Origin: Microvelia longipes
Taxonomy: Eukaryota; Arthropoda; Insecta; Hemiptera; Veliidae
Direction of reading: 5' to 3'
Length of the DNA stretch: 64,000 bases
Assembly: GCA_018340805.1 (NCBI GenBank)
Contig: JACMZG010001913.1
Span: 42,610,881-42,674,880, forward strand
Shown: one piece after another, positions 53,339 through 64,000 of the stretch
Layout of the letters: each line of letters begins with the position of its first letter
How positions within the stretch are numbered: position 1 is the stretch's first letter
The notes under the pieces: generated by a model
Database searches by the model: none
Told to the model about the DNA's origin: nothing
What the model saw: only the letters and a program-made list of their open reading frames with translations
Program-made: the position numbers and the translations under genes

Positions 53339-55200
53339 TTTATTTTGTATATAAATGACTTAGAAAAAGCCCTGCCAGGAGGCTTTAGAATCAACGGGAA
53401 GGTTATAAAACTGCTTCTATACGCGGACGACATAGTATTGATTTGTACTGACCCATTGACTCTTAAAGACATGATTGAGCTTTGGAAGACTTTTGTAAAA
53501 ATGGAATCTCATAGTAACTTAAACAAGTCAAAAATCATTGTATTTAGGAAAAATGGTAAACTTAAAACGATGGAAAAATGGCAGTACTGTGGTCAGTGTA
53601 TAGAAGTAGTAGACTCTTACAGATACTTAGGCATTACCATTAGTTACAATCTTTTATTAAAAACCATTTTGAACAGCAACTCACCAAGGCGAAAATTTGC
53701 CATTAACAGTATATGGGCCAAAATATATTATCAAAATAAAATTACATACGAAACAAAAATAAAAATTTTTAAAACCACAGCACTGGCTATTATAAACTAT
53801 GGTGCGCAAGTGTGGATTTCATGGATTGAAGCAGTTGAGAAACTCCAAAGATATTTTAAAAAAAAATCTTATCCTTACCTACTAACACACCTAACTTGAA
53901 ATAATCTGGAGACAGGTCTCGACCCAATCATAACACAAACATTGGAAACCCAAACAAGATATTTAGCCCAAGTTTTTGAGCAAAATGAGTCTAGGTTTAC
54001 TAACCTTTTAGCTAAAGAAGTAGTGAAAAGAAATATTTATTGGTGGAATGCCTGGGAACAGCTTGGGAAATAATATTTGCATACCTTAAACCAACTGACA
54101 CACAAAATACTAATCTGTTTAAACATAAATGCATGCAATAATAGGCAAAGTAAAAGAAGCAGCCTTAGATCAGGCTATCAAAAAAGCAAATGATGCACAA
54201 TTTCATACAAACTATAGACTACTTACTTTTGGGTACAGATTGAATCCTAAAATATATAATAGAGATAGAATTGATGCTAGCCTAATATTTAAGCTAGAGG
54301 AGAATTGTTCCTCTGAACTTCAGACACGGGAGAACCCAAGAACAATGGCTCTGTACCATGTGTAACCTGAGGCTCAGAGAGGACAACTTCCATTTTATAG
54401 CTATTTGTCCAGTGCTGAAAGAATTAGAATATCATGTCTAAATAAGCCCCACTCTCTCGAAACAAGAATATATCGACTTGTTAAACAATGGTGAGTGGAA
54501 CCAGCTAGTTGCATACCTTAGAGCTGCCACTAAATATAGAAGTTATTTAATTAACCATACAATAGCTAAACTTAACACAGAATTTCTTAATTCTTTAAAA
54601 AAAAAGTATTCCTGTAAAGCAAAGAAACAAAAAAAAAAAAAAAAATCTCTTCACCACCTACATATTTTTTCTGTTTATCAGATTTATTAATTTAACCCCT
54701 TTTTTAAATTATAATTTTGTTGGCTTATACTAACCAGTTAACCTACCACCTCCCCTAATTACTTTAGGTGCTCTCACTTGCAATAGGTTAAATAAATAAA
54801 TTATATTACAAGTATATACTTTAAATGTCATCATACTGCATATTAGTTAAATATGATTGTGATATTATAAATAGCAATAGCTCATGCCTAGTAATTATTC
54901 TAGTCAATTAAATTAATACAAAAAATGTCTCTAAAGCATAATTAATTTATTCATGTTATTTAATTTTTTTCTATTTTTATTAATTTTTATTATTATTATA
55001 CTAATATATTATTACTATACTATATTATTTAATAAAAAAAAAAAAAAAAAAAAAAAAAAAATGATGAAACCCCCTCCTAACGGATTCTCAAAATCCTGGA
55101 GTGGCTTTTTGGAAAAAATATTTTTTAGGTTAGTTTCCTTATGTTTTTTGTATATGCTGTTTTTTCTCAATAAAGCTTTACTTACTTTCTTATCTACTAC
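53339..55200 (+). mobile_element. 5'-truncated LINE inserted in the minisatellite
   Basis: Coding part at 53339-54690, then an AT-rich 3' region, a run of about 28 A at 55033-55061, and a further segment ending CAATAAAGCTTTACTTACTT. The same minisatellite flanks both sides, so the element (possibly two joined pieces) inserted into the array. Confidence 0.75.
53345..54690 (+). pseudogene. LINE reverse transcriptase C-terminal half, broken
   Basis: The first segment (53345-53899) begins just after the truncation point with LYINDLEKALPGG and contains the catalytic block LLLYADDIVLI, then LNKSKIIVFRK, a Y.G..IEVVDSYRYLGI block and INYGAQVW. A stop at 53897 and further shifts break the rest; a 54129-54365 segment and a zinc-knuckle-like TMCNLRLREDNFHFIAICP (about 54352-54410, H and C positions visible) complete the C-terminus. 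The domain order is that of non-LTR ORF2 proteins. The clade is uncertain. Endonuclease and N-terminal RT motifs are absent because of 5' truncation. Confidence 0.82.
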
Positions 55201-55202
55201 AG

Positions 55203-56060
55203 TCAGGACATCATAGGCATCACCATTAGTCAGGACATCATAGGCATTACCATCAGTCAGGACATCTTAGGCATCACCATCAGTCAGGACATCATAGGCA
55301 TCACCATTAGTCAGGACATCATAGCATTACCATCAGTCAGGACATCTTAGGCATCACCATCAGTCAGGACATCAGGATCACCATTAGTCAACATCTTAGG
55401 ATCACCATCAGCAGGACATCATAGGCATCACCATCATCAGGAACATCAGTCTCTAGGCATCACGATCAGTCAGGACATTATATGCATCACCATAGTCAGG
55501 ACATTATAGGCATCACCATCAGTCAGGACATCATAGGCATCACAATTAGTCAGGACATCTTAGGCATCACGATCAGTCAGGACATCATAGGCATCACCAT
55601 TAGTCAGGACATCATAGGATTACATCAGTCAGGGATCACCATAGGACATCATCATCACCATTAGTCAGGACATCAATCAGTCAGGACATCAAGGCATCAC
55701 CATCAGTCAGGACATCTTAGGCATCACGATCAGTCAGGACATCATAGGCATCACCATTAGTCAGGACATCATAGGCATCAGTCAGACATCAGGCATCCCA
55801 TCAGTCCTTAGGATCAGTCAGACATCTTAGCATCACCATTAGTCAGGACATCATAGGCATACCCTCAGTCAGGACATATAATCACCATCAGGACATCATT
55901 TCAGTCAGGACATCTTAGGCATCACGATCAGGGACATCATAGGCATCACCATTTCAGTCAGGACATCATAGGCATACCATCATGTCAGGACATTAGGCCA
56001 TCAGTCAGGACATCATAGGCATCACCATAGTCAGGACATCATCACCATCAGTCAGGAACT
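55203..56060. repeat. 27-bp minisatellite, right part
   Basis: About 30 units of the same 27-bp repeat with point changes (CATCACGATCAG, CTTAGGC) and short deletions. 27 is a multiple of three, so long open frames appear by chance. Confidence 0.92.
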
Positions 56061-56064
56061 CATA

Positions 56065-56575
56065 AGGGGTGGTTATCTTAAGGAATTCGTTTATAGCAGT
56101 TTATTTTCGTACAAACTTAATCAAAGTTTCCAAAACATCTCTACCTAACCAAATGTACTTATCCGGACATAGAATTTTTAAGCTTATTACATATTCTTAC
56201 TAAATTATTAAAGTTGATAAATTATCAGGAATTCTGGTAAACTCTGACATTACAAAAAAAACATTTTTAGTCTTTCCATACAATATGGAAATGACAGGTA
56301 GGCAAGGACCTTGATAGCTTTTCATAACATCATCTTAGTTGTCAAACCTGTCAGTCACACTTCGTCATAATATGTGACTGAAATTTTATCAGAATTCTCA
56401 TAGAAAAAAACCTAAAAAATCAAGTTTTTCCTCACAACGAAGAACTAATTTTCATAAAATCTTAGTAAAAACTTAATAATGTAAAACATATTGAGCCAAG
56501 TATGTCACTAAGTTGAAACCGTATTTTATTTATATATTATATGCCTTAAAATAAAATTGACTACAGGTCACTACG
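56065..56575. other. No recognised feature
   Basis: AT-rich spacer with no ORF or repeat match. Confidence 0.5.
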
Positions 56576-56579
56576 GTTT

Positions 56580-56705
56580 ACTAGCGGTCACCCATCCAGG
56601 CATTGACTTTACTTGACGTTCCTTAACATTTTTGATCCAACAAATAGCGTAAGTATACTTGCCTTAATACAATGGTACTAAGTATAGATATTTATTACAT
56701 AAAGG
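56580..56705 (-). mobile_element. 5S rRNA-derived repeat, core only, minus
   Basis: Minus strand: GGATCAAAAATGTTAAGGAA, GTCAATGCCTGGATGGGTGA, CCGCTAG. The body after the C box is missing. Confidence 0.7.
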
Positions 56706-56829
56706 GGTAAACTTTATTAAATTTTAACTCGCAATTGTCCTCCACGGCACAAGACTTTTTTGTTCTTTATTGGGGGATGTACTTCTATGTAGAGTTAAAA
56801 TTTAATTTATTGTAATGCAAATCAAAAAA

Positions 56830-57570
56830 ATCGGGTACGGGGTCCCTCGGAACTTTTCCTTATCACATCGGATTCTCTACACTCATTCTCCCTGCTTTGG
56901 ACTCGCTTTGCTCGTCCTCATATAGTAAATGAATCTGTTTCATTCTCAGCGGTCACCCATACAGCACTGACCACTCTTAGTTCAGCTTAATTTTTATGAT
57001 CCAACAAAAATCATGCTAGTCGTATTGAAACGAAACTAAGTGTACTTATGTATTATGTTATGGTATACACTTGTATCGAATTTCAACTCGACTCGGTTTT
57101 TTTTACAATTTTTTAAGAAAGCACACAATCAATCAATAAAAATTGAACAAATGCTGATAATGAGATGAAACTAGGCACATATGTTACTCTTATACATAAT
57201 CACATACGTGCCAAATCTCAATCTGATCGCATCAACTTTCCGCGTTTTATGATTTTTCGACACTTTTTCAGAGAAAACATTGCGGGTTAATGGCGTCATA
57301 AAAAATTATTTTCGAATAGCACGATTGCAGCAGTAGACTGGTTTTTGAACGAAGTTTCAACTCTCTCGCATGAATACACTAGGAGCTACGATGATAATAG
57401 ACACACACACAAACATACAGACACAGAACACTGTGAAAACCACGCAACAGGCCTTTAAAACACCCAAAGCGGATAATTCCAGCTTTTTCCCCAATTTCGG
57501 ATTGTTTTTGCAAACACAATACTTTTTCAATATACCTACGGTATAAATGAGGAAAGGTAAAAAGTTATTT
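56830..57570 (-). mobile_element. Long 5S-bearing repeat, minus
   Basis: Complete order on the minus strand: start ACTTTTTACCTTTCCTC near 57565, CTGATGAGTTG-free upstream part with TGTGTGTGTCTATTATC, core at 57005-56948 (GGATCATAAAAATTAAGC, GTGACCGCTGAGAATG), GAGCAAAGCGAGTCC, end at 56830 (GGGACCCCGTACCCGATTTT). Confidence 0.78.
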
Positions 57571-57594
57571 ACAAACAAATGAGATTACCTAGTG

Positions 57595-58220
57595 ATTTTT
57601 ACTTTTCCTCATTTATACCCTAGGTATGTATAGGAAAAGTATTGTGTTTGCAAATAAATCGTGTTTTTACAAATAAAAAATTGTGTTTTTAAGGCATTTT
57701 GAGTGGTTTTCACAAAGTTGTCGTTATGGGTCTATGTGTTTCTGTTATCATTGTAGCTCCAAGTGTTTTTATGCTTCAGAGTTGAAACTTTCTACATAAA
57801 TCAGTCTATTGGTGTACTTGTGTAATCCAAAATAAATTGTTGATGAAGTCATTAATCCGTAAAAATAACTGAAAACATTTCGTAAACTCATAAACCGCGG
57901 CAAAATGATGCGATCGCATTGAGATTTAAGATCGTAGACATGATTGCAGACAAGTATAAGACTAACATACGTGCTAAGTTACATCTTACTATCAGCATCC
58001 CTTCAATTATTATTGAATGACTTGCATACGTTTTTAAAAAAATTGTGGAAAAATCGGAAAATAATCTAGTTAAATTGATATTGGTTCTAGACTATACCTT
58101 TACTTGATAAATAAGTTTACTGAGTTTCGTTTTAATTCATCAAATTTATGCATGATTTTTGGTGGATCATAAAAGTTAAGCAGCATCGATTTTGGTCAGT
58201 GCCTGATGGATGACATTTGT
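57595..58220 (+). mobile_element. Long 5S-bearing repeat, plus, 3' truncated
   Basis: Starts TTTTTACTTTTCCTCATTTA, includes GTTATCATTGTAGCTCC, ends soon after the 5S core at 58161-58216 (GGATCATAAAAGTTAAGCAG, CATCGATTTTGGTCAGTGCC, GGATGA). Lies head to head with the 56830 copy. Confidence 0.78.
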
Positions 58221-58224
58221 TTCT

Positions 58225-58700
58225 TAAAAACGATTAAGGTTTTCTTTTCCTTAATAACTACTGTAAGTATAAAAGGGAACTAAATTATTTAATTCCTGAG
58301 GCGAAACCAAGAGATTTATGTGTTAAAATCCCGAGGTAAAGTCGAGGGAGTTATGACTATTAACTTTCGAGGCGAAACCAAGGATTTAGTTAAAAAATCA
58401 TTTTACTCTTAAGGTATAAACAAGATTTTATCTCCAGTGACGATATTTTTGAGTCCGATCCCCCCATAAATTTAGAAGGTACCGGTCCCAAATAAGTCAA
58501 AAAAACTTTTAATTACTCCAAACATATTCTTTTGACTTGAAACGGGGACTTTGGCCCTATTAAAAAATTGGTCGAGTCCCTCTTATTTAATGATGAACTA
58601 AAAAGTCCTCTAAAAGTCCTCTTAGTTATATGATGATAACTAAAAAATTACAAAAAATTTAGTATATTTATTAGTTTGAAGATTAAATATTGCGTCATGG
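58225..58700. other. No recognised gene
   Basis: CGAGGCGAAACCAAGG-like words occur three times (about 58300, 58330, 58367), a short imperfect repeat. Confidence 0.45.
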
Positions 58701-58704
58701 CACC

Positions 58705-58815
58705 AATTATTTTTTTTAGTAGTAATAGTAATATGGGGGGAGTGGTAGTACCTACCAGGCAAGTAGGCCACGTTGTTGGGCCATTTTTGCCAGCTGCCTA
58801 AGATAGTGTTCTTAG
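58705..58815 (+). repeat. Dispersed repeat, second copy of 46150
   Basis: Matches the 46-kb copy nearly base for base over about 105 bp. Confidence 0.75.
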
Positions 58816-58945
58816 GTGTAAGATAAGTGTACGAGTAAGTGTAATTATTTGTTTTATCTTAAAAACTTGGTATCTAGCACTTTTCTATTTACCACCTTCA
58901 TAATAAGAAATAATAAACAAAGAATACAAGAAAATTAAAAAATAC

Positions 58946-59171
58946 GGGCCTTCGGCCCGTAGCCGCTACGCGGCCTCGGCGCTCGCGCCTCGTCTGCTCC
59001 GCGCGTCGGCCGCCGGGCCGCTTCGCGGCCCGGGTGCCTCCTGTGGCCGCTTTGCGGCCACTTTGTTGTTTTTTGTATTATGTGTTGTTTCATTATTGTC
59101 TTGTTACATGGCATTTGCCATGTCTAGCGAATTTTCACAGCCTTCCACACAGGCCCGCTTCGCGGGCCTGA
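58946..59171. repeat. GC-rich mini-hairpin cluster 3
   Basis: Same palindromes as clusters 1 and 2, complementary strand (GGGCCGCTTCGCGGCCC, GGCCCGCTTCGCGGGCC). Confidence 0.9.
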
Positions 59172-59605
59172 GAGGCTTCTTCACAAATTTGATTTTATAA
59201 TTGAGGATTTTATTAAACTCTATTATAATAGTATGCTATAATATAAAATTAAGAAGCATTATAAACAAAAATATATTATTCATGATTTTTGTTTTTTAAA
59301 TAAAAATACCGTTTTCGTCACTAAAGATTGTCTGATTGAGCTGAAACCGGTCGCAATGGTTTAGAATGACTTCGACCATAATTAAGACAACTTCAACTCT
59401 TACTTACATTTATGATTGTTTATAGAATTTAAAGAAATATGTCAAATTTTTTTTTGTAAACAAATTGTTTATTTGAGTAAAATCTTAAGGTTGAAAAAAA
59501 TATATTCATGATTATTTAAAATAAAAATATCGTTTGCGTCACTTAGATTGTCGATTGAGCTAGAATGGTCGCATTCGTTTTAGAATAACTTCGACCATAT
59601 AAAGA

Positions 59606-59665
59606 CTACTTCGATTTCTTACTCTTTACGGTCTGCTTAGCTCGGCGTGGTTCAGTGGAAGCCAT
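59606..59665 (-). pseudogene. Frameshifted copy of the 43-residue ORF
   Basis: Begins MASTEPRRAKQT like the other copies, then loses one base of a CCC run and ends after 19 residues. Either an inactive copy or an assembly indel. Confidence 0.5.
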
Positions 59666-60107
59666 TTTTGCCCTGTCTCTCTGGGACAGTAGGCTTACCA
59701 TGATGGAGCAAGAGGTAGAGTCTCTCTTTTATACTATATCCCCACCCCTCTAACACTACTGAACCAAAGATATCTTACGAGTCTTGACCTAGACGTATAC
59801 ATATATACAAGATTAATATATATGTATACCAATAGCGCCATTTGTGATGGTTCGATTGAGCTGAAATTGGTCTTAATCGATTCAGCTAGCAGTCTACCTC
59901 AATACTAGATACCTTGTTTTAAAGCCATTTTAAGTTTCAAAAATTATTTTTTTTCATGACGTCATAACTTTGGTTGATGACGTCATAATGTTTTTATAAA
60001 CAATAGGCCTCGAACCTCCTCAACCATCTCGCGATTTGCAAAGTTTCGTTTCAATTTGAGAACGCCTTCGAGAGTTATCGTTCGCCATACGAAAGGGTAG
60101 AAACTCT

Positions 60108-60215
<108 letters not shown>

Positions 60216-60344
60216 TTTTTCGGACATATATTTTTGTTATCAGGAGCAAAAAGGAACCGATTCCACTCACTCCCACCCTCAACTTCCGTCATCCGAACAA
60301 CCTCATAAGCGTCATTTTCATTATGAAAATTCGCTAAAAGAACT

Positions 60345-60905
60345 TCAAAAATTGTTATCTTCAATCTAGATTTAGTTTATACGACTATTTTCATAAAAAA
60401 CAAGGTTATTTTTAACTTTTTCCATAATCATATTTCATGCGTTTTATTTCGATATTCATCTCATTTCCTGTTTGTTCTCGTTCCCATCCTTTAACAGAAT
60501 TTTCTTTTTTATTTTTTCTTTAAAGATGCAGAATATAATATAAAGTGTTATGTATTAGCTGATATAATAATATAATATAAATATAATAAATTAATAAGTA
60601 AACATATAAATAATTAATAAACATTTACATTTGTTTTATGTTAATGTGTTTTTAAAGGCTAAAAAAGGCACCGTATATGTCAACATATATAGTAAACTTT
60701 GTAATATATTTGAAAGTAGATCCAAGTGTCTTCGTAATCCAAATTTGATTCCAAGCCATTAAGTCTAAAGATAGTTTGGGAGTTTGACGGCAATAACCAC
60801 TATCAGAATGATCCTATATTTCAAGTTGCTCTGATGTAGGACCATCTTTTGTTCATTGACCTTTTGACTTGTCCCCTTAAGATTTACAGCTCCTGTATTA
60901 CTTTA
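60345..60905. other. No recognised feature
   Basis: AT-rich spacer. Confidence 0.5.
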
Positions 60906-60911
60906 AACAGT

Positions 60912-61160
60912 TGCCGCCTCCGTGGCCGAGGTGGTTAAAGCGTTAGTCTTTAAACTGACCTTTGACACCCATGGAGGTCTGGGGTTTGCATCCCAGGTTA
61001 TGCTCTTAGTTTATAGAAGATTATTGTTTAGATAAATTATCGCCAACTTTAGAATACACTCTGAGCGTAACGGTTGCTACTACCACCCGAGGTGGTTCCC
61101 GCAGGGGTTATCCCTGATAAGCCGCAAGGCTCTGAACGGGCATCATTATTATTATATTAT
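60912..61160 (+). mobile_element. tRNA-derived SINE (Ser/Leu-like head)
   Basis: TGGCCGAGGTGGTTAAAGCG is an A box of class II tRNA type and GGGTTTGCATCCC a B box. The body has CTACTACCACCCGAGGTGG and CCGCAAGGCTCTGAACGGG, with an ATT repeat tail. Confidence 0.8.
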
Positions 61161-61199
61161 ATTACTTTAAACAATACGAATTTAACAGAAAACTAGCTG

Positions 61200-61776
61200 T
61201 ACAAACCACAAAACAATTACTTCGTTCACACGCGGGGTTTGGCAAGGGGTTCAATCCCACGTTGAACCATCTAGGGGGTTCAACGGGGGGGTTGTTGTGC
61301 CGGGAGGGGGGGCAGTTGTTGTGTGAACAGAAACTAGTTTTGTTTCCCTGAAACTATTTTTTTTTCGGGGTAAATTCTAAACTTAATATTAAAATATACC
61401 GTGTGAACAAGGAGGTTAAACACGGGGTAGAACCTCCTTTCAACAAAGAATATGCGGGAATCCATTAATCCAATAATGACAGTAAGAACAAGATATATTT
61501 TAAGTACAATAACTTTTTTTTCAATTTTTCAAATTAGCTTCCATAAAACCATTATGACATTAAAAATTCTACTCCGAAGGACCGAAAACCGGGCAAATCT
61601 TCCTTTAAATGCGCGTTTTCTTGAATAACAATTTAATTTGTGCTTAAGTTTAACTAACGTCACAACTTGATTGCACTACACGGCACAGCATTATTTGCAC
61701 TTATTTGAAGCTTAGTCTATGCTACAAATTTTCTATGAAAAATACGAAAAAAGTTGTGACGTTACTGCTCAGGTTA
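61200..61776 (-). mobile_element. Mirrored copy of the 48594 repeat, with extension
   Basis: 61370-61776 matches 48594-49022 in reverse. The extra 61200-61370 holds TTCACACGCGGGGTTTGG, GTTGAACC words and G-runs, suggesting the element is longer than the shared part. Confidence 0.75.
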
Positions 61777-61777
61777 T

Positions 61778-61779
<2 letters not shown>

Positions 61780-61858
<79 letters not shown>
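61780..61858. repeat. (TA)n microsatellite
   Basis: TA with two breaks, abutting the repeat end. Confidence 0.95.
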
Positions 61859-61860
<2 letters not shown>

Positions 61861-61864
61861 TCTT

Positions 61865-62665
61865 TATTTCCACTTAAAATAATATGTTCAAAAATATGTA
61901 AATATGTTTCTTTTTTGTTGATAACACAAGAATAATGTTAAAATTTAGTTGTTTTCACATGTCTTTAATTTGGTGAGAGCCCTCAGTAGATGTAAAGCTC
62001 ATCTAGAGCGAGGCTCTGCCTCGAGTTTCTTCTCAAATTTTATATTTTTATAGAATTTTATTTGTTCTTTTCCTTATAACTACAATATTCTTCTATATAT
62101 CTATGCATACATACATACATACTAACATATATACACATATGTATAAATATATTTTATTTATTTTTCCCACTTAGGAATTGCAGAAAGGAATAAATTAGAG
62201 TAGTTGACAGGATTTTTTACGAGTCAGGTAGTTAGTTAGTCTTGGGAGTCAAGATATTGGTCCAGTTAGTAGGTTTTAATTTCTTTTTTAAATTAGTTAA
62301 TATTTTGAATAGTTTGTAGAGAGTTTTGTAGTTGAGTGTAGTAAAGCGGTTCCAGGTGTATTCGTATATTGTGTTCGTCAAAATATGTAAAAAAATTGTC
62401 TTACAATAGTATAATTTTAGTCTATATTTTATTTATCTCGGTTAAACCTCTTATCTATGAAAAAAATTGCTGAAGCTTACAATATCTTTTGTATAACTAT
62501 ATCTCAATAGTTTTCCAGTTTCTATTATAATGCTGCAGCTACAAAGAGATATATAAACTCAGAGTAATTCTTTCGGTACAAAAATAGACATTTTTTCAAA
62601 AGTTTTTAGATAATGTAGGAAATGGATTGTCTTTGCGAATATCCCAAATTAGGATTACACCTGAG
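61865..62665. other. No recognised gene
   Basis: AT-rich with short ATAC runs at about 62105. GTAAAGCTCATCTAGAGCGA (about 61991) resembles a LINE or SINE tail but was not placed. Confidence 0.45.
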
Positions 62666-62667
62666 TT

Positions 62668-62798
<131 letters not shown>

Positions 62799-62959
62799 TA
62801 TTTTTTAAAATATTCCTTTATTTCAAATAAATTTAAATATAAAATACCTGACTCCATAATTTAAGGTGGTGACAATTTCAACATTTTTATGAAATATGAA
62901 AATTTATCCAATGAATAATTTATATAAAATGAAAAATTCATTAGTGTGATAAATTTGTA

Positions 62960-63175
62960 TACTCAGTTTAGTTTCGATATTTCACGCATATCTACGGTTC
63001 GTAGGATCGTTAAAGTCGAGCAAAGTTAGTGCCTTAATTGTTGGCCGCTGAGAATAAAACGATTGAATATATTAACTGAGGATGAGTGCAGCGAGTCCGA
63101 AGTACTAAGAAACGTAGCGAATCCGACGTGTTGAGGATATAATATTCCGAGGTACCCCATACCCGATTTCTTTAC
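62960..63175 (+). mobile_element. 5S rRNA-derived repeat
   Basis: Core at 63001-63055 is degraded (GGATCGTTAAAGTCGAGC, GTTAGTGCC, TGGCCGCTGAGAA). The body is good: GAGGATGAGTGCAGCGAGTC, GAGGTACCCCATACCCGATT. Confidence 0.7.
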
Positions 63176-63179
63176 GTAA

Positions 63180-63630
63180 ATAAATTACATATTTTTCTAA
63201 GGCAGAGTGTTTAGGTTCACTTAATTCCCCGTTGTTAACAGCGTGATAAGTGAAATTTGTATCCACTGAAAAAAACAATGAGCTGTTTGTTGCACAGCAT
63301 ACAAATTTTTTTTTATACAGCTGGTAGTTCATCTATACGCTACGAGGAGCGCTGAAGACCACATTCTTGTTGTAATTGAGCTGTAGTGCTACTAAACAGC
63401 ATCACTGATTTAACAGTATAACCTTCTATCTGTTATTTATTGTTTTTTTACCAGCCTCAGATGGAAATTTAATTTTAATCAAAAGTACGCTGTCTAGTCA
63501 ATTAGGTTAAGTTTAATTTTGTTCTTAATTTTTAATTTTTTTATTATTATAATCTGTGTTCTTATATGCAGAGTTCCCTAATCGTGGTTTATCTGTTTAG
63601 GGACTCTTCAAAATATAAATAAATAAATAA
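63180..63630. other. No recognised gene
   Basis: AT-rich spacer; an AAATA repeat is at 63615-63635. Confidence 0.5.
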
Positions 63631-63634
63631 ATAA

Positions 63635-63750
63635 AATTTCTATAGCCTGCCCTCGCCTTCGGCTAGGGGGCTAGTTTATAAAACTCGACTTCAAAATTTC
63701 ATTTTATTATCAAGTAGCATAATATACTATTATTAACTTAGCGTACTTAT
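63635..63750 (+). repeat. Dispersed repeat, second copy of 43950
   Basis: Same blocks as the 44-kb copy, including TAGCATAATATACTATTAT. Confidence 0.65.
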
Positions 63751-63914
63751 TGAGTCATACCTCTATGGAAAATAGCCAAAGTCTCGGGTGTTATGACTTT
63801 GGACTTAATTTGCTTGTTCTCAGAATATGGTAAAACCTAATGCTTAAAGTAGTATTCCTTCTGTCTCGCAACGCTTGACCTCAAAATTATGATTTTTATG
63901 AAGAGTATTTTTGT

Positions 63915-64000
63915 AATATATTTTTACTTTGTTGATTAGGCACTGATGATGATCTGTTAAGATTGAAAGCTGGCTATGCCAAATATATATCATTAGTGGA
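63915..64000 (+). mobile_element. Penelope-type terminus at the window edge
   Basis: TTTACTTTGTTGATTAGGCA through ATCATTAGTGGA matches the right terminus at 28853-28930 in order. The window ends before GAGACTTG would follow. Confidence 0.7.
63939..63980 (+). ncRNA. Hammerhead ribozyme motif (HHR-h)
   Basis: Helix I GGCA/TGCC, CTGATGA at 63943, helix II GATCT/AGATT with GTTA loop, GAAA, AGC-TG-GCT, A at the cleavage position. The changes relative to the 28867 copy keep pairing in helices I and II. Confidence 0.75.

Noticed and set aside
55482..55664. Open frame ending in poly-His across the minisatellite
   Set aside because: The 27-bp repeat is divisible by three, so frames stay open by chance; units with deletions break the frame and no start context is seen.
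60912..61000. Functional tRNA-Ser or tRNA-Leu gene
   Set aside because: A and B boxes are good but the acceptor stem does not close and a SINE body follows.

Overview
This looks like a gene-poor stretch of an AT-rich animal genome, most likely an arthropod. The best evidence is one exon of an aminergic G-protein-coupled receptor close to invertebrate 5-HT1 receptors (18467-18710, minus), plus Penelope-like, Jockey-like and other non-LTR, hAT, Tigger/pogo and DDE_3 elements. The species cannot be fixed from sequence alone. No rRNA or functional tRNA gene, CRISPR array, operon or bacterial feature is visible. The receptor exon has clean splice sites on both sides, so part of the window may lie in large transposon-filled introns of that gene; no second exon was found.

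Almost everything else is repetitive. 1-4.8 kb: decayed tandem repeats, foldback elements, a 5S-derived repeat and a dispersed family ending in (TA)n. 4.8-6.2 kb: a transposase pseudogene split by a hAT-type element with a perfect 8-bp target duplication. 7-17 kb: foldbacks, long (TA)n tracts, a 1.3-kb element with long inverted repeats, a 70-bp tandem array and several hammerhead-ribozyme motifs. 17.4-18.7 kb: Jockey fragment and receptor exon. 22-25 kb: a long 5S-bearing repeat and a satellite with a 140-bp higher-order period. 26.0-29.0 kb: a nearly complete Penelope-like element (reverse transcriptase plus GIY-YIG endonuclease) with inverted termini that each carry a hammerhead motif, flanked by a 12-bp target duplication and broken by four frameshifts. 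32-37 kb: a LINE tail nested in a 5S-derived repeat, a 0.73-kb palindrome, a long hairpin and a Tigger deletion derivative. 38.2-41.0 kb: two direct copies of an unclassified element with GC-rich mini-hairpins and a conserved 43-codon ORF; a third, inverted copy lies at 58.9-60.3 kb. 45-46 kb: a foldback nested in a foldback. 53-56 kb: a 27-bp minisatellite invaded by a 5'-truncated LINE. 56.5-64 kb: more 5S-derived copies, a tRNA-derived SINE, compound (TA)n(TG)n and another hammerhead at the right edge.

The two most notable systems are (i) eight hammerhead-ribozyme motifs tied to Penelope-type termini, one set in a short foldback without ORFs, and (ii) a family of about ten repeats carrying the internal-promoter half of 5S rRNA, embedded in a longer (up to about 0.8 kb) non-coding unit. 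All assignments come from reading motifs by eye; no alignment or database search was run. Several frameshifts could be assembly errors.
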